Assembly: GCA_029962745.1 (NCBI GenBank)
Contig: CM057151.1
Coordinates: forward strand, 32,422,964 to 32,486,963
Direction: 5' to 3'
DNA from: Echinometra lucunter
Lineage: Eukaryota > Echinodermata > Echinoidea > Camarodonta > Echinometridae
Length of the DNA stretch: 64,000 bases
The position numbers were made by a program, and so were the translations under genes. The first letter of the stretch is position 1. Every line of letters begins with the position of its first letter. The notes below the pieces were generated by a model. That model searched no databases and had not been told where the DNA came from. It saw only the letters and a program-made list of their open reading frames with translations. Of this stretch, positions 37,601 to 51,900 are shown one piece after another.

Positions 37601-40600
37601 AAACAGACGATTGATATTGTATTTAGCAGATCAGCATTCTTCCTCTTCCCTCCCCCCTTTTTGCAAGACAGTCTTCCTTACTTATTTTCCCATCAAGTTT
37701 CATGCTTTACCTGGAGCCCTCCTATATTTAATTATGCTCATTATGCATTCAGCATTCATTTTCTCTTCAAGTAATGTATTGGAAAATAGTATACATTTCA
37801 GTCAATTGCATGATAAAGTAAATTTATAAAGACGATGCACAAAGCAATAATTACAAAATCCATAAGCACATATTAAGGCACGAAGTAAATTTGAGCAAGA
37901 AGGGTGTCAGTGAACAGAGAAATAATACTTACAAATCTTCTTCATCTCCAAGTCCTAACCTTCCATCTTTCCCCTTGCCCCAAGCATAGATCTCTCCATC
38001 TACTCCTACCACTACTACATGCTCAGGTCCACAGGAGATGCTTGTTACATCCACACTGCAACACAAACAAAGTCATACTAAAACTGCATAATCAACACAA
38101 AAATGTCAAAGTGAATCACTGACCAACAGTGCCATTAAGCAAAATTCTTCTTCAGAGAAATAAACTTATGTAATCCCATGAAATCTTTAAAATAAATTTT
38201 AAATGAAATTAGAGTTATACATTGTATGGCTGATATGCCAATGATATTCCCCTGTTCATTAATCTTGACTTAAAAATATCTTCTGTGGTTTGCAATCAAA
38301 TGGTGGACTAAGTTAAACCAGGTTTAGCTTATCTCTATATTCTGTAATTCATTTCTATAACAAAATGGATTAAACATGAAGAACCTTATCATGAAATGAA
38401 AATGAAATATTATTTCTTGACATGATAAATATTCTAGTAAAGCGACGAGGAGGTTTGACAGTTCATATTTCATAGATCAGTAGACCAACTCTACCGACTT
38501 GGTCTGCATTCAATCCTTCACTCAAATTAGTATGCTTTTATCAACTGCAATAACTGGTTCTATGATAGCATGAGATATACATCTTTATTACTCATCCTGT
38601 GTACTTGGTTAATGATTAACCTCGTCCTGCGTTTTGAATACGGGTATGGCAAAATTAAGTGATTGCACTTTCAGAAGTGAGCCCTCTAGAAGTCATCGCA
38701 TGTTGATGCCGCTATCAATGCACTGTGTTGGCGGCCGGAGCTCCTCACATGAGCTCAGAGCATGAGAGGGCAGCAAATTTGCTTTGAATGATCCTGCCTA
38801 GTTGCATTATCGGAGTAGACAACAATTTTATGCTCCAAATTTAACATTTCGAGCATGCTGATGGCAGAAGGACCAAGCATATTGAAAGGCCAATCCTAAA
38901 CAATGTGTTGGTAAAGTGAAATTCTAATTTTCTTCCTTATAAAGTTGATTTTTTTAATCAGGTCAGATTACGTTGAATTGATTGAATAGGCTTGGCGGTT
39001 CCAGCCTACCAGTGCATCTTTATATGGAGGGCCATCATCATAAGAGATGCTAGTGAACTAACCTGAGTAAAGTCTCAATGAGGCGTGGTCTGGAGGCACT
39101 GTGGTAATCTCCATGCCCTAGACACCCTGAAGAACCATCTCCACATGTCATTACAATACCATTATCACTGCCAAACACACTGAATCCTGCTCCACATGCA
39201 ACTCTATAGATCAGAAAAAAGAAGAAAAAGCATAAGAAGATAAAGCAAGATTAGGATAAAAAAAGGGGATCAGAAGGGTCAATCCCCTTTTTACTCGCCT
39301 GTTTGAGATCTTTGGTAGAATGGAAAAAACAAAAACAAAAACAAAAACCAACTGACGACCATGGAGTGGCAGAATATTTGACAAACAAGTTTTTCTTTTA
39401 GAATAAACTGTTTATCCACTAGTGATCCAGTGAACACATACATGTATAAAGGAAAACAGCTGTGTTACACACCGAGGTATTTTAAATATGAGGAAGCTAT
39501 TTAAGTCAAGTCTTACAACTTGTTGTAGATGTACGAAGGCACAAGGCTTGAAAGAGCAGGTTCTAGGTGGCTTGTAAATAATAATGAATTGATCATAGCA
39601 TTTTTAATTCATTTTTTTATTCATTTTTTGAATTTTGTAAGTTTTATATGCTTTTTACTCTGAGGCCACCATCGATATCAAGCAAATTGCTCATGATGAC
39701 GGTCTCTTGCGTTTACAAATTCTGTTAATTGTAAAATGTTAATTTACCATATATACTTTCTGTGTATTTTGAAGTAAATTGTTTATGACTTATGTGTTAT
39801 ATGTATATGTATATGTATATATTTTTCTGTAATGATTGATTCTTTTGCATTATGTTATTGAACGATGAATGCAGAAATACAGTTCAAACAAATAGAAAAA
39901 CTTGTTGGGAGTGTTATTATCCAGGCAGAACAATTATTAATAAGATACTTTGGATGGTAAGCAAGAAAACCTAGAGGTGCTTTAAACATCTGCAATAATA
40001 TTCAAAAGGACTATATTACAGATTTACAAGGACTTCCATTTTTAAAAAAAATGTATGAATGCACCAAATCAGTACATGGAGTCATATATTCTTTGCAAGA
40101 CCATTAGTATTTTGATGGGAACAGAAAGCTTACCTTGTAATGGATTTTCCTTTGAGAGCTTCAACTGAGGTGGGTACCTTCCTAGGGTCAAGATCACCAT
40201 GACCTAGCTGACCTTTGCTCCCTTCACCCCAGCTGTAAACAACCCTCTCATAGGTCACAAGGGAAATGTGAGAACTACTGACTGCAACCTGTATGGGCAA
40301 GAACATGTATAAATGAATCAAGCCTGTATGGGTTCTTTGAAAGTAAATGAAGAAAAAAATTAATAATTGAAAATTAAGGCAAAACAAACAAAAATACATA
40401 TATGCAACATAACAATAATTTCTTGTGTGCAGGTATGACAGCTAGACACTATCACAAACACATGCCTTAGAAATAAATAATATGCTGAAAACACCTTACC
40501 ATATCAATCAATGTTCTTGAAAAAGGACATGCTTATAAATTTTGGAGAAAGAAAACCTATGGAAAGTCGAATTGAAAAGATAATCTATGTTGCCATGACA

Positions 40601-42898
40601 ATATATGTACTTTTTGGGAAGTGAACTTGGCAAGATGATTTATGTCACCATGAAAACATGTATTTTTTTAGAAGTTGGACTTGCAAGAAAATGTATTTCA
40701 CCATGACATAATTTTCTTGGTAAGTCGACTTGGTAAGATAATTCCAATTTCGCCATGACAACATTTTAACTTTTGGTGAAAGAAACTGGGCAAGATAATG
40801 TCGACATGATATCGATATCAAGTCAACTTGACAAGATAAAATATCTTGTCATGTCGTCAAGTGGAATGGCACTTTAACACTTCCGCAAAAACCCCAAAGG
40901 GATGGCCTATTTCTATTTTCTTACAGCTGCATGTAAAATTCTACTCACCTGTCTAATCTTGAGTATAGAAGAAGCTCAATCTAAAAGGGATTGGTGGGAT
41001 TCCAGGAAGAGATGTATCAATTTGATATAGCACAGACCTAGAAAGAAGAGAAACATTTTCAAGTGAATATATGGTCATTATTACTCCAAGGTTGATCATA
41101 TCCATTTAAAAAATGTGCGTGACTATTGTCACATAAAAATTGATAGTTTGAACAGAAATAACAACACTCTGGACAAAAAGGGTTACAAGGAGAAGAATAA
41201 AAACTGGACATTTTGAAATCTTCAAAAAGAAGCAAAGATATATTCATTGAAAAGTGATGTACTATATAACCCTAATGTGAATCCTTTACTTCACCAGAAA
41301 TGTCAAGCACATGATATTTCTAACAAATTGCAATCTCCAGAGCTACAAAGGCATCAACTTTATCACATAAACATATACATGATTTAATCATCTAGCTCCC
41401 AGCAGACATATCAAACCAATAGCATCTATCAAAAAGATTGCACCATTTAATGGGCTCCTTCACTTTCTTAGCAGAATGCTCCCTTCTAGACATATTTATG
41501 TTTACCAGTAATGCACTGTCATTCTTTACTGTCATCCTGTGTCTGCCATTGAATTACACAGATATGCTTTCCAAATGAGTCAATACAAATTCTACACAAT
41601 ACATTCTGTACTCTTAGGAACATACAGTACCTTGTTCTCTTCCTATGTGCACTGTCTGTAGAGGCAGCCAGCTATATCCACATCTGTTGTGGGGTCCATG
41701 AACTTTCCCATGAGCATGGGGATGTGGTTGAAGTGTAGAGCATTGCAGAAGTCGTAATCGGGTTCTCTTGAGCATGTCTTGTACCAAGGACTTGAACTCT
41801 TGGGTGAAGTTTCCCTTTACAGGGGTAAACTAGACCTGCAATGGGAGATAGTGATATTTAAAAACAATCTTGGTATTATTTACAACATGGATTTTTATTA
41901 CACAATATAAACCAAAAGAAGAAAGGAAAACATTGCTATCACCCACTAGCATAACAATGGATTCTTTCCATGACTCTCCTATAGGTCAATTCTACAATGA
42001 CACACAGATTCATATTCTACAATCTTGTACTTTCTGGAAATTTATTCATACTTTAAATACATCATTCAAGTTTGGTTACTGATAAGCTTATGTCCTAAGC
42101 CCCTAAGCTCCATAAGACATGAGTGTTTCATTGCTATTAAAAGGTATCAGATCCATACCAAATCACTGTATTCTAATCCTTGAATGGACAATTATAGACA
42201 CAAAACAACAAAATATTACAAAAATAAACTTTATAAAACTGGATTGATACGCAGGCCTGTTGATATGCATTACATCTGTAGAAAATCTAAATTCTACAAA
42301 GAAGTACATCATGCAATACAGGACTTCTCTCCTGAATTCTCTGTCATTATTTATGCCTCATGTTCCTGACAGCCCAAAACGTTGTTGTCCCAATAGTGAT
42401 ATTTCTATTACTGTTCCACCAGACACAAAGACATAAAGACATCCTACCTTCATGATCTTATTGACAAGTGCTGGTATGGTTGGTTCCTTCCAAAGGTCTT
42501 CTGTCTGCAAGCCATTTCATACAGGATACACCCCAGAGCCCAAATATCAGATTTATCATTGTATGGCTTCCACTCACACTGTCAAGGACAAACCACACAT
42601 AGACAAACTTTTTAGATGAGGACATAAGCATTATTGCATACAAATCTAACAGAGAAAATAGGCCTTCTGACCCATATCGGCAGTGTCTCCTTTTAGTAAC
42701 ACTTTGTAGTACCGGTATCTTTAAATCAAGAATGATAGGAATAACACTATATATACAAGCAGAAAGAGCGAAAATCAAAGAAAAAATAATATTTCTTTTT
42801 TTTTTCTTCTGTAATTTATGATAACTGTAATCATATATACAATGTATATTTTGCGATTTCGTTTTGATTCTTAATAAAACATATAAATATACCCGTAC

Positions 42899-42934
<36 letters not shown>

Positions 42935-45900
42935 AGAGTGATGATCTCCTCCAATCTGCGCGGGAAATAGATGTTAAACGATGATTATGATGATGATGAT
43001 GTGATGTGATGATGAAGCACAGCTTTAATCAAGACTAAAAAATGGCAACATTATTTACAGTACCAATTGCCTTTCTGGAACCATTTTGTATCAAACCGAT
43101 GGGAATGAGAGAATTCAGTATCAGTGGATTAAAAGATTTGACTCACTATTTCTGGTGAGATGTAGTAAGGTGCCCAGCACAGTGTTTGCTCCTTGATTGT
43201 TAGATGATACACCTTGGAGATACAAAAGTCACCTATCTTTACCACACCCTCCTTAGTGAGAAAGATGTTGCCGTCTTCAGATCTCTATAATAACACAATA
43301 AGAGACATGATTTTCAAATAATCTAATTAAATTTGATTTATTTTGACATCAAAAATAGTTTGTAACATGTCATATAGTATTACCACAAGTGCTTCTGAAA
43401 ANNNNNNNNNNNNNNNNNNNNNNNNNNNNNNNNNNNNNNNNNNNNNNNNNNNNNNNNNNNNNNNNNNNNNNNNNNNNNNNNNNNNNNNNNNNNNNNNNNN
43501 NNNNNNNNNNNNNNNNNNNNNNNNNNNNNNNNNNNNNNNNNNNNNNNNNNNNNNNNNNNNNNNNNNNNNNNNNNNNNNNNNNNNNNNNNNNNNNNNNNNN
43601 NNNNNNNNNNNNNNNNNNNNNNNNNNNNNNNNNNNNNNNNNNNNNNNNNNNNNNNNNNNNNNNNNNNNNNNNNNNNNNNNNNNNNNNNNNNNNNNNNNNN
43701 NNNNNNNNNNNNNNNNNNNNNNNNNNNNNNNNNNNNNNNNNNNNNNNNNNNNNNNNNNNNNNNNNNNNNNNNNNNNNNNNNNNNNNNNNNNNNNNNNNNN
43801 NNNNNNNNNNNNNNNNNNNNNNNNNNNNNNNNNNNNNNNNNNNNNNNNNNNNNNNNNNNNNNNNNNNNNNNNNNNNNNNNNNNNNNNNNNNNNNNNNNNN
43901 NATGCAAGCAAGCTATGTGATGAAGCTTACCAGATTTGACGGCACTGTGCAGGCCTGTTCAGTTATAAGCTCTCTTTAGGCCAGATGAGAGGTACAGCTG
44001 TTGCATGCAAGTTATGACGAGTCGGCACAAAATTACTGCAAGTACAGTAAGGCATTAGGATTTTCAAGCTTTCATGGGGCACTATTATGTTCTTTGTCAT
44101 GACATTCAGCAAAAATTCGGCACTGAAAATATGATGCTTGCATTGGTAAATAATACATGAAATTCAACATGCATATACTGGATAGCATATGACAACTATA
44201 TTTTGTACATACATCATTGTTAGTCATTTTTTGTCTCACTGAAGAGACTGTATAAACATAACATATAAATCAATTAATGATTGATGAAGAAAAAAAATTT
44301 GGCATGATTAGATATACTTCTTAGCATTATCATATGTTCAACCAATCTTACACATCCAAATTCATTCACCAATGTACCCAATAATACATACTAGTCTATA
44401 GTCAAACCTCCTTGCTTACAATTCTACAAGGATATTAATAAACCCTTTAGACTGAAAAATAAGTGATCAAGATGACATACATGTAAGAGTTAGTATTCCC
44501 CTACTTCTCAGAAATATAAGTGAACATTAAGTGAAGTCCTTTGGTTACAAAACTACACAATTCTAGTGATTGTGTCAATTTATAAGGGATTATTAGTTAT
44601 AAATTAGGATTTTTTTTTATTTTTAAAACAGACCTGAGATCTGTACTGTTCCATATACTGTTAAAGGGAAAACAAAACAGGTTTGTTTTTGTTTTGTTTC
44701 TGTCTTGCATACAAGTTCTTTGGCAAGCAAACATCAATTTAAAGCTGCCACTCACCATCCCAGTGAAGTGAATGGATACCCTGAACAAACAATTCCTTGA
44801 ATGTTTAAGCTGCTTCTAGTAGTCACGCTAAAGCTTGGGTAAAAATATAACTGCAGGGCCCTTAGGAGGTTCAGTATTAGTTCCAATGAGGCTACCCTGG
44901 GTAAATTAGTTTACCAGTTTATTATTATCAATATCATTCATGGGATATAACTGTACCTGTTATCCTTGTATCGGGGGGAAGCACTATGAGTTCCTTTCTC
45001 TCCGTTTGGTAGGAAACACACTGTCTGTGCTGTCAGGACGCTTCTGTCTCCCCCTGGTGGAGCACTCTTGACAACTGAAAGGTTAAGAATGATTATCAGT
45101 TTGGGAGAAACAAAATTCTTTCAATTCAACACAGAACAGACCTTCACACAGAGTAATCTCTTTATATACAGCATCATATTCCTTAACTGCTAACCTATTA
45201 CAAAACGTTCTGAAAATCGAAATGAGAGGGACTACTGGTTGCATTAAAATTGCTTTTGAAAATGACTGGCAATTATATAACTTAAACAAATAAAATATAT
45301 ACCTTCAGCTCTTGGAGTAGTTGCAGCACTCAGTGTGGAGGAGTCTTCGTTAGGAGCTGATTAAAAAAAAACAACCAACAAATAAATACAACAATAGAAA
45401 ATCTCATTCAAACATTCACCAGATATGGTGACATAAGGTATATATTGGAGGGTACAATAACAATGTTGTCTCTGCATTCTGATAGAAATCCTACTTGACA
45501 TTTCTATTTCCAATTCCAGATCGTTATCTTGAAAGTAGTATTGGCAAAAAAATTAATTCCTACTCACCCCGCATAAATTCCCCAATCATATATTCTGGCA
45601 GGGCCTAATTGCTATTTCTCTCTGTATAAGGGGCATCACAACTCTTCATGCTCTCCAAGGGAGAAGGTGTTTGCCTTATACATGGGTGTTTACAGTATAT
45701 GGGTGTTTACAGTACTATATCATTTTTAAACCTAGTATCATTCATTCAGAATGTATGAGTTTTTATGTATGTGAAAAACACAAAATTTATCATTATTAAA
45801 CATCTCCTTATCTGATCCTCTTTTCCCTATCTTCCTCATTCAGTTGTACTGAACTTCCATTGTGTTGAAAAGGAAATGTTAGAGTATAGTTGTCTGAATG

Positions 45901-48900
45901 ATTGACACACATAGGTTATGCATATCAAAATTTATAACGAAGCTACAGAATTAAGTTGAAAATCAAAATGACACACATTTCCAACTAATGGTTTCCCTAA
46001 AGGCCATTAGGATTAGATTAAAAAGAGATCATGTACTAACAAAAGGAAAAAAAACAAAAATAACAAAAATGACAGAAAGAAACAAGATGAATGCAATGGT
46101 GATATCCCATAGGTCTCCACCTATATTCAGTAACTCATTGGCCAACTATTCTAGAATCACTGTCTCCTCAGAAATTTATCCTGAATTGACCCCTGTGACC
46201 TGTGACCTTTATCTACCTACCCCAAAATCTAATCAGATCGTCTTCCCATGGTGATATATATTAGACCCATGTCAAAAATCAGATCTCACATGGTTCTTGA
46301 GATATCAGGTTACAAGGCTAAATCTGAAATTGACATCTGTGACCTTGACCTACATACCACAAAACCCAATCAGATTGTCTTCCCATGGTGCTACATACCA
46401 AGACTAAGTTTCGAGTTCATACCTTGATGGTTCTTGAAATATTGTGTCAACGAAAAAAGCAGGATGGACGGATAACCCTAACACCCAAAAACATAATGCT
46501 CTCCCGCCACTACCTTAAGGGGGAGGAGGCATAGATTTCAAATGAAATATCACCCCATATAAAAAAGTCCCAACATATTAAAATAACAGATAAGATATAC
46601 AGTAAACTGATAGAAGAATGTGACTCACAACTTGATTCAGCTCTCTACATCATCTTCTTTGTGGCCCTCCATGATCACATCCATTGGATCTTGAGACTAC
46701 CGTTGACCCGTGACCTGCGACCATTACTGACCTCTTGACCTTTGGTCTGGCTGAGCTCCAGGCTACTCTGGGTACTGTCATTGCCTGGTTCTGAAGTTAA
46801 CCATCCCCTGCCCAGAGATAGAGAAAGTTGTCAGTGGCTCGGTACTGTATTAGTCCTTCTCCCACATGCAACAGTCTAAAAATAGTGTGAAAGAGGAAGG
46901 AATGACATAAATCATATATGTGTATTTTACAATAAAGGAGAGTGAAGGTGGTGACATCAGACTGAAAATATAAATCCCTTGAAATACTCTAAACACACTG
47001 GGGCTCCATATGACTAGAGGTCTTCTCAATATGAACATAATTGATTTTTTCTTCAGTATGGGTTTCTATTGGCATTTATATAAATTATGGTTGGTGTCCA
47101 CCATAACACAAACATTACATGAGTTAAAAAATTAGCTATTTTCTTTGACCAAAAGGTCAACATCTCCAGTTTTATTCTTTACCAGTTAAACCTGGCTGGT
47201 CTGTTTCTTAGCAGATTTTCTCCTACCTCTCAAAATGCATTGAACATTCGTTACACAATGTCCGGGGACACCAAAATGGAAATGGCTGACACTTTCCCAA
47301 AATCTATTTTTCTGATCGATTTATTTGTGTGCTCTATAGACCTTTGTGATATAGATTTCTGTATATAAGTAATTGACTCCCAGATGATAAAAATGATAAA
47401 TCAAATATGGAATTACAAAGAGCCTGAAGCAAATAAGCTTACATAGTAATCAACTCCAGTGCTATCAAAGGATTTTGCATCAGATAGAGTTAAATCCCTC
47501 CTTACTCTGCAAAATGAGTGGCATTCATCTAAACTTTTCACATTTCTAGAGGAAGGTATACTGAAGTGGAAGAAATTTGAAACTATAAAAATGTTTTGTT
47601 CCATAGGATGGGTAAAAAATGCCTTTACAGTACACTCCAAACCCATGTCACTTTCAGGCAATTTTTAGATTTGTAGTAAAATTCATACTGAAGGGTGAGA
47701 AAGTTCTCAAAGGGGATCCATGCACTTGTTGTTGTGCTCACAATGGCCTCATAAGAAGGAAAGCATCTTGATATTCACCAAACCTGAATGGAAACCTATC
47801 TAGCATTTGGATGGGTACAAATTAACTCTACTGCACACTCAAAACCCCATGTCATTTTCATGAAATTTGTTAAATTCTAGAGAATTCCTCTAGTGAATTT
47901 CAGTCTCAGTCTGCCCCCCATATAGTGCACATATCTCTGATCGCAGAGATAAGTATCAAGATAAATATACCATAAAGAAATAATTATTTGGCATAAATAT
48001 TTGACTTACTTTTTCTCTTCTAATTTGTGCTGAGTTTATAAAAGAAATGAAGGTGACCATGACTTTAAAGGACTCTTTATGACTAAATTTGTATATTAAA
48101 ATTCAGGAGAGGGTATGGAATGTAATGCTTTAGCTCAAGCTTGTTTAATTTGCTACAGGGTCTTACATAGTTTTCCTAGATTTACATACCATCTACATCA
48201 GGTTCTTACTGCAAACACTCACATTACCATTGTCTTAAGCATGATTTCAGTGTGTGTATCCATTGTATCAAATGTGCATCATTACGCTCCTGGTGTGTGA
48301 TCATGTAACAAAACCACAGGATGCGGGGGTGAGATGCACACAACATAATTGAGGAATGCCCTTCACAATTTTGTTCCACTTAAAATTTGATAGTAAATTT
48401 CACATTCCTTCTTGTTTACAAAATTCTCACAGCAAATTCCTCCTAGTGATATCTTGTAAGTTTCCTCTACAGTGAAATTAACAATTCACAGCTGTGCATA
48501 CCTGTATGTATATTTTCAGCACTTAGTCTCACAACCTGGTGCCTGTATATTTCACTCTTGGTATTTCCTGTGTAATCGACAAGCTGTCATCAAGGCAGCT
48601 GCCACTAGATTGACCTCTATGAATGCCTACTAATGATTACACAGTTCATTCAAAGTTAACAAATAACTAGAAGGTCACAATTAAATCATATTTCATCTAC
48701 ATATATTTTAGAAACAAATCATTAAATCACATCTACTGAATAAAAGTTAAAATGAGCAGAAATAATATTGAAAACGTATCATCTGCCAAAGCAAGATGGG
48801 TAATAACAATATATTCAATGCAGTTACAAACCAAGTGTATAAAAGGACTTACTGAAATTATCTTGTCAGCCATAGTTTGGACTTGTGCCGGGGCTTCCTG

Positions 48901-51900
48901 GGCTTGGTGTGGCCAAAGCCTAGTTGACCATGCTGGTTCTTGCCGAACATGTAGAACAAGACCTGGTTCTACTACCACTGCGCTATGATGGGGACCCACA
49001 AACCATGTCAGCACACGGAACTTGCTCAGAGCTTTTACAGCCGTTGGAACCTTCCTTCCCTCCACTTCAGTCTAGAGTGCACAAAAAGTCAAAACCACCG
49101 TCACGACAGAAAACTTTGCACGATAATCAAAATGGGATAAATTATAGGGATGTCTATGTTGCACACTGTTTCAATTATAAGTAGTATTATAAAACGGGTT
49201 CAAGGATGTAGCCGATAGCGAGTGCGTATGCATGTCACGTGTTCATGCTTTTATTCTACGCAACCTTCCAGCCGTGCATTTTTTGTGCAGCACTGTCTAG
49301 CGCGTAAAAACTGACACGCGCGCCATGAAATACGTGGTCTTTCTAGTTGTTATCACAAGGATTTTGATGTGCTTACTCAGGGGCGCACCAAGGGCGCATC
49401 ACACTGGCTACACTTGTGATGTCATAAGAGAAAGCAGATGTTGCCTCCTTGTCTGTGCGATCTGAGGAAATTTGGAGTGGTTTTAACAAATTTTCCACTA
49501 CAAAGTCATACTGCCGATCCGTTTTATAAAACAAATAATGCACAGATTTAAATTCGTGATGTTAGTGGCGATGCAGGCATCTCGGGTATTTACAATATTA
49601 TGCAAAATTGTGCTAGTCGCATATTGTAAATACCCTCGAGTGCGCTGCATCGCCACTAACACACTCAAATCTGTGCATATTTGTATAATATTTCACTATA
49701 ATCAAGTCTCTTATACTCAGGCCCCTAAAGCTCCGCCATTTTGTTTCCAGATCCATTAGAAGGCCGACTTAAGCACCATCAATATTCAATGATCAAAAAT
49801 GAATAATTAATTTTGTAAGATGCTTCCAACTAGTAGCATTTGTTTGTACGCGTTATGAAACATAAACACGCATCAGTTTACCGTATGCCGCAGTTAATGC
49901 ACAATAAATGCGCAACAAATGCGCATTAAATCAAAGTGTTAAAGGGAAAGTCCACCCTAGAAGTTTCACTATTTCAATAAAAGGAGATAAATTTGAACAG
50001 CATTTGAAAAAAGAAATGAGCAAATTGGTCAAAGAATAAGAAAATTATAGTCATTTACATTTTCTAGTAAATTACTCTCGGCTATGCAAATTGGCAACGT
50101 TGATGGCATCATATGCGAGCAGCTCTCCATTCACTTTGTACATGAAATTTCACATTTTCTAAGTTTTCTTAAAGTTACCACATTTTCTCACCCCCACAGT
50201 CAAAGTATGTTATGTAAAAAGCAATTCTTCTGAACATACCTTGACTATGGGGATTAGAAAATGTATAACTTCAAGAAACTTGAGAAAATGTGAAAATTTC
50301 ATGTACAAAGTGAATGGAGAGCTGCTCGCATATGATGCTATCAATGTTGCCAATTTGCAGAGCCGAGAGTAGTTTACTAGAAAATGTAATGAGTGTCATT
50401 TTCTATTCTTTGACCGATTTTGCTCATTTCTTTTTTAAATTGCTGTTCAAATTATCTCCTTTTATCAAACAGTGAAATTTCTTGGGTGGACTTACCCTTT
50501 AAAATAAAAATGATACGCGCAATAGATATGAATAATGCAACAGTGTTATCGATATCATCGATATCATGGTGATAACGGTTGCTTAGCGGCCCCTTCAATG
50601 ATCCGAAAGAGGCGGGGCCTAATGCCATTCACGTAATGATATCCGCTTTTTCGTATATGATATGCTTATCGTCTAGTAAATCTATTACATATCTATGCTT
50701 ATACTTTTCTCCACCCCAATTCATAATTGTCAGAAGCAGTCGATTGGCAACTCTTGATAAATTGAAAATGAAGATAATGAAAAGATATTAGAAAATTAGA
50801 ATTAAGTGCAAGTTCCAGATGAAGCCTAGGCTTAAGCTCTTCAGTAGTGCCAGCATATTTTTTGTCTAACTCAAATACTAAATAAGCAATCTAATAATAA
50901 GCATATCCAATCGCTACAAAGCTACACATGTGTAAATATCATAGCAGCTCAGTTACAGAAATGTACCCTAAAAATTAAGTGTTTTGTATTTGCAGAAAAC
51001 TCCTTTATAAATCCAACTATTCACATTTACTGTTGTTGTTGTTATTATAATTACCAATCATTATTACCTTTGTGAACATGTTTTCATGGATGCCAAAAAG
51101 CCTTGTCTGTGGTTAAGACCAAGTTTGTTGTAGGCATTGCTGCCACAAGCCAACAAGCAGCCCATGTCAGTCAGAACATTGTACCATCCACGCCACATTT
51201 GACTTCTTGAATGAAGACAGGGTCACGGAGGGTCCACCTCCATTGGTTCACACTAGATAAGTGAAATCACATCATGTATGACATTATTATTATCAATTAT
51301 TAAGTATTTGGCATCACCTGGGCCTGGGAGGGAAAAGGCAAACTTAATCACTGTGACCCTAGGGTCCTCTGCACCTAATAAACTAATTGGGATGTGCAGG
51401 TGTAACACTCAGGGTCTCCCCTACTCTTCTTGGAATAGTGCAGTTGGTTCTTTATATATAAAGGCAGTGACTCTCTTCTATGCATGGCCTCCATTTAAGG
51501 TCCTATCTGACGGACAGAGTGTTTTTTCACTGAAACATAGCCGGTTATCTATGAAACGGAGGGGCATGTTAACACACAATGCAGGCTTCAATCATCCGCC
51601 CAGGGTGAACTCGAACCCACAATCAACTGAACCAACTCGCCTCCAAATGGCAATATCATAATCATCAATGAAGAGAGAGGCAAGACAGGACAAAACAGAC
51701 GATTGATATTGTATTTAGCAGATCAGCATTCTTCCTCTTCCCTCCCCCCTTTTTGCAAGACAGTCTTCCTTACTTATTTTCCCATCAAGTTTCATGCTTT
51801 ACCTGGAGCCCTCCTATATTTAATTATGCTCATTATGCATTCAGCATTCATTTTCTCTTCAAGTAATGTATTGGAAAATAGTATACATTTCAGTCAATTG

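Larger units (their letters stand above)
29774..43401. repeat. Left copy of 13.6-kb direct duplication (contig end before gap)
   Basis: This block repeats almost base for base at 43,902-57,512, including exons 7-18, all introns, MITEs and the SINE. It stops at the N gap with the bases that correspond to 57,502-57,512. Its left two thirds, with exons 11-18, are clean; towards the gap single-base indels appear and exons 7-10 are frameshifted. The best explanation is a contig whose low-coverage end overlaps the next contig. Confidence 0.95.

Noticed and set aside
43327..43979. Four open frames of nearly 200 codons
   Set aside because: They consist of the 500-N assembly gap.
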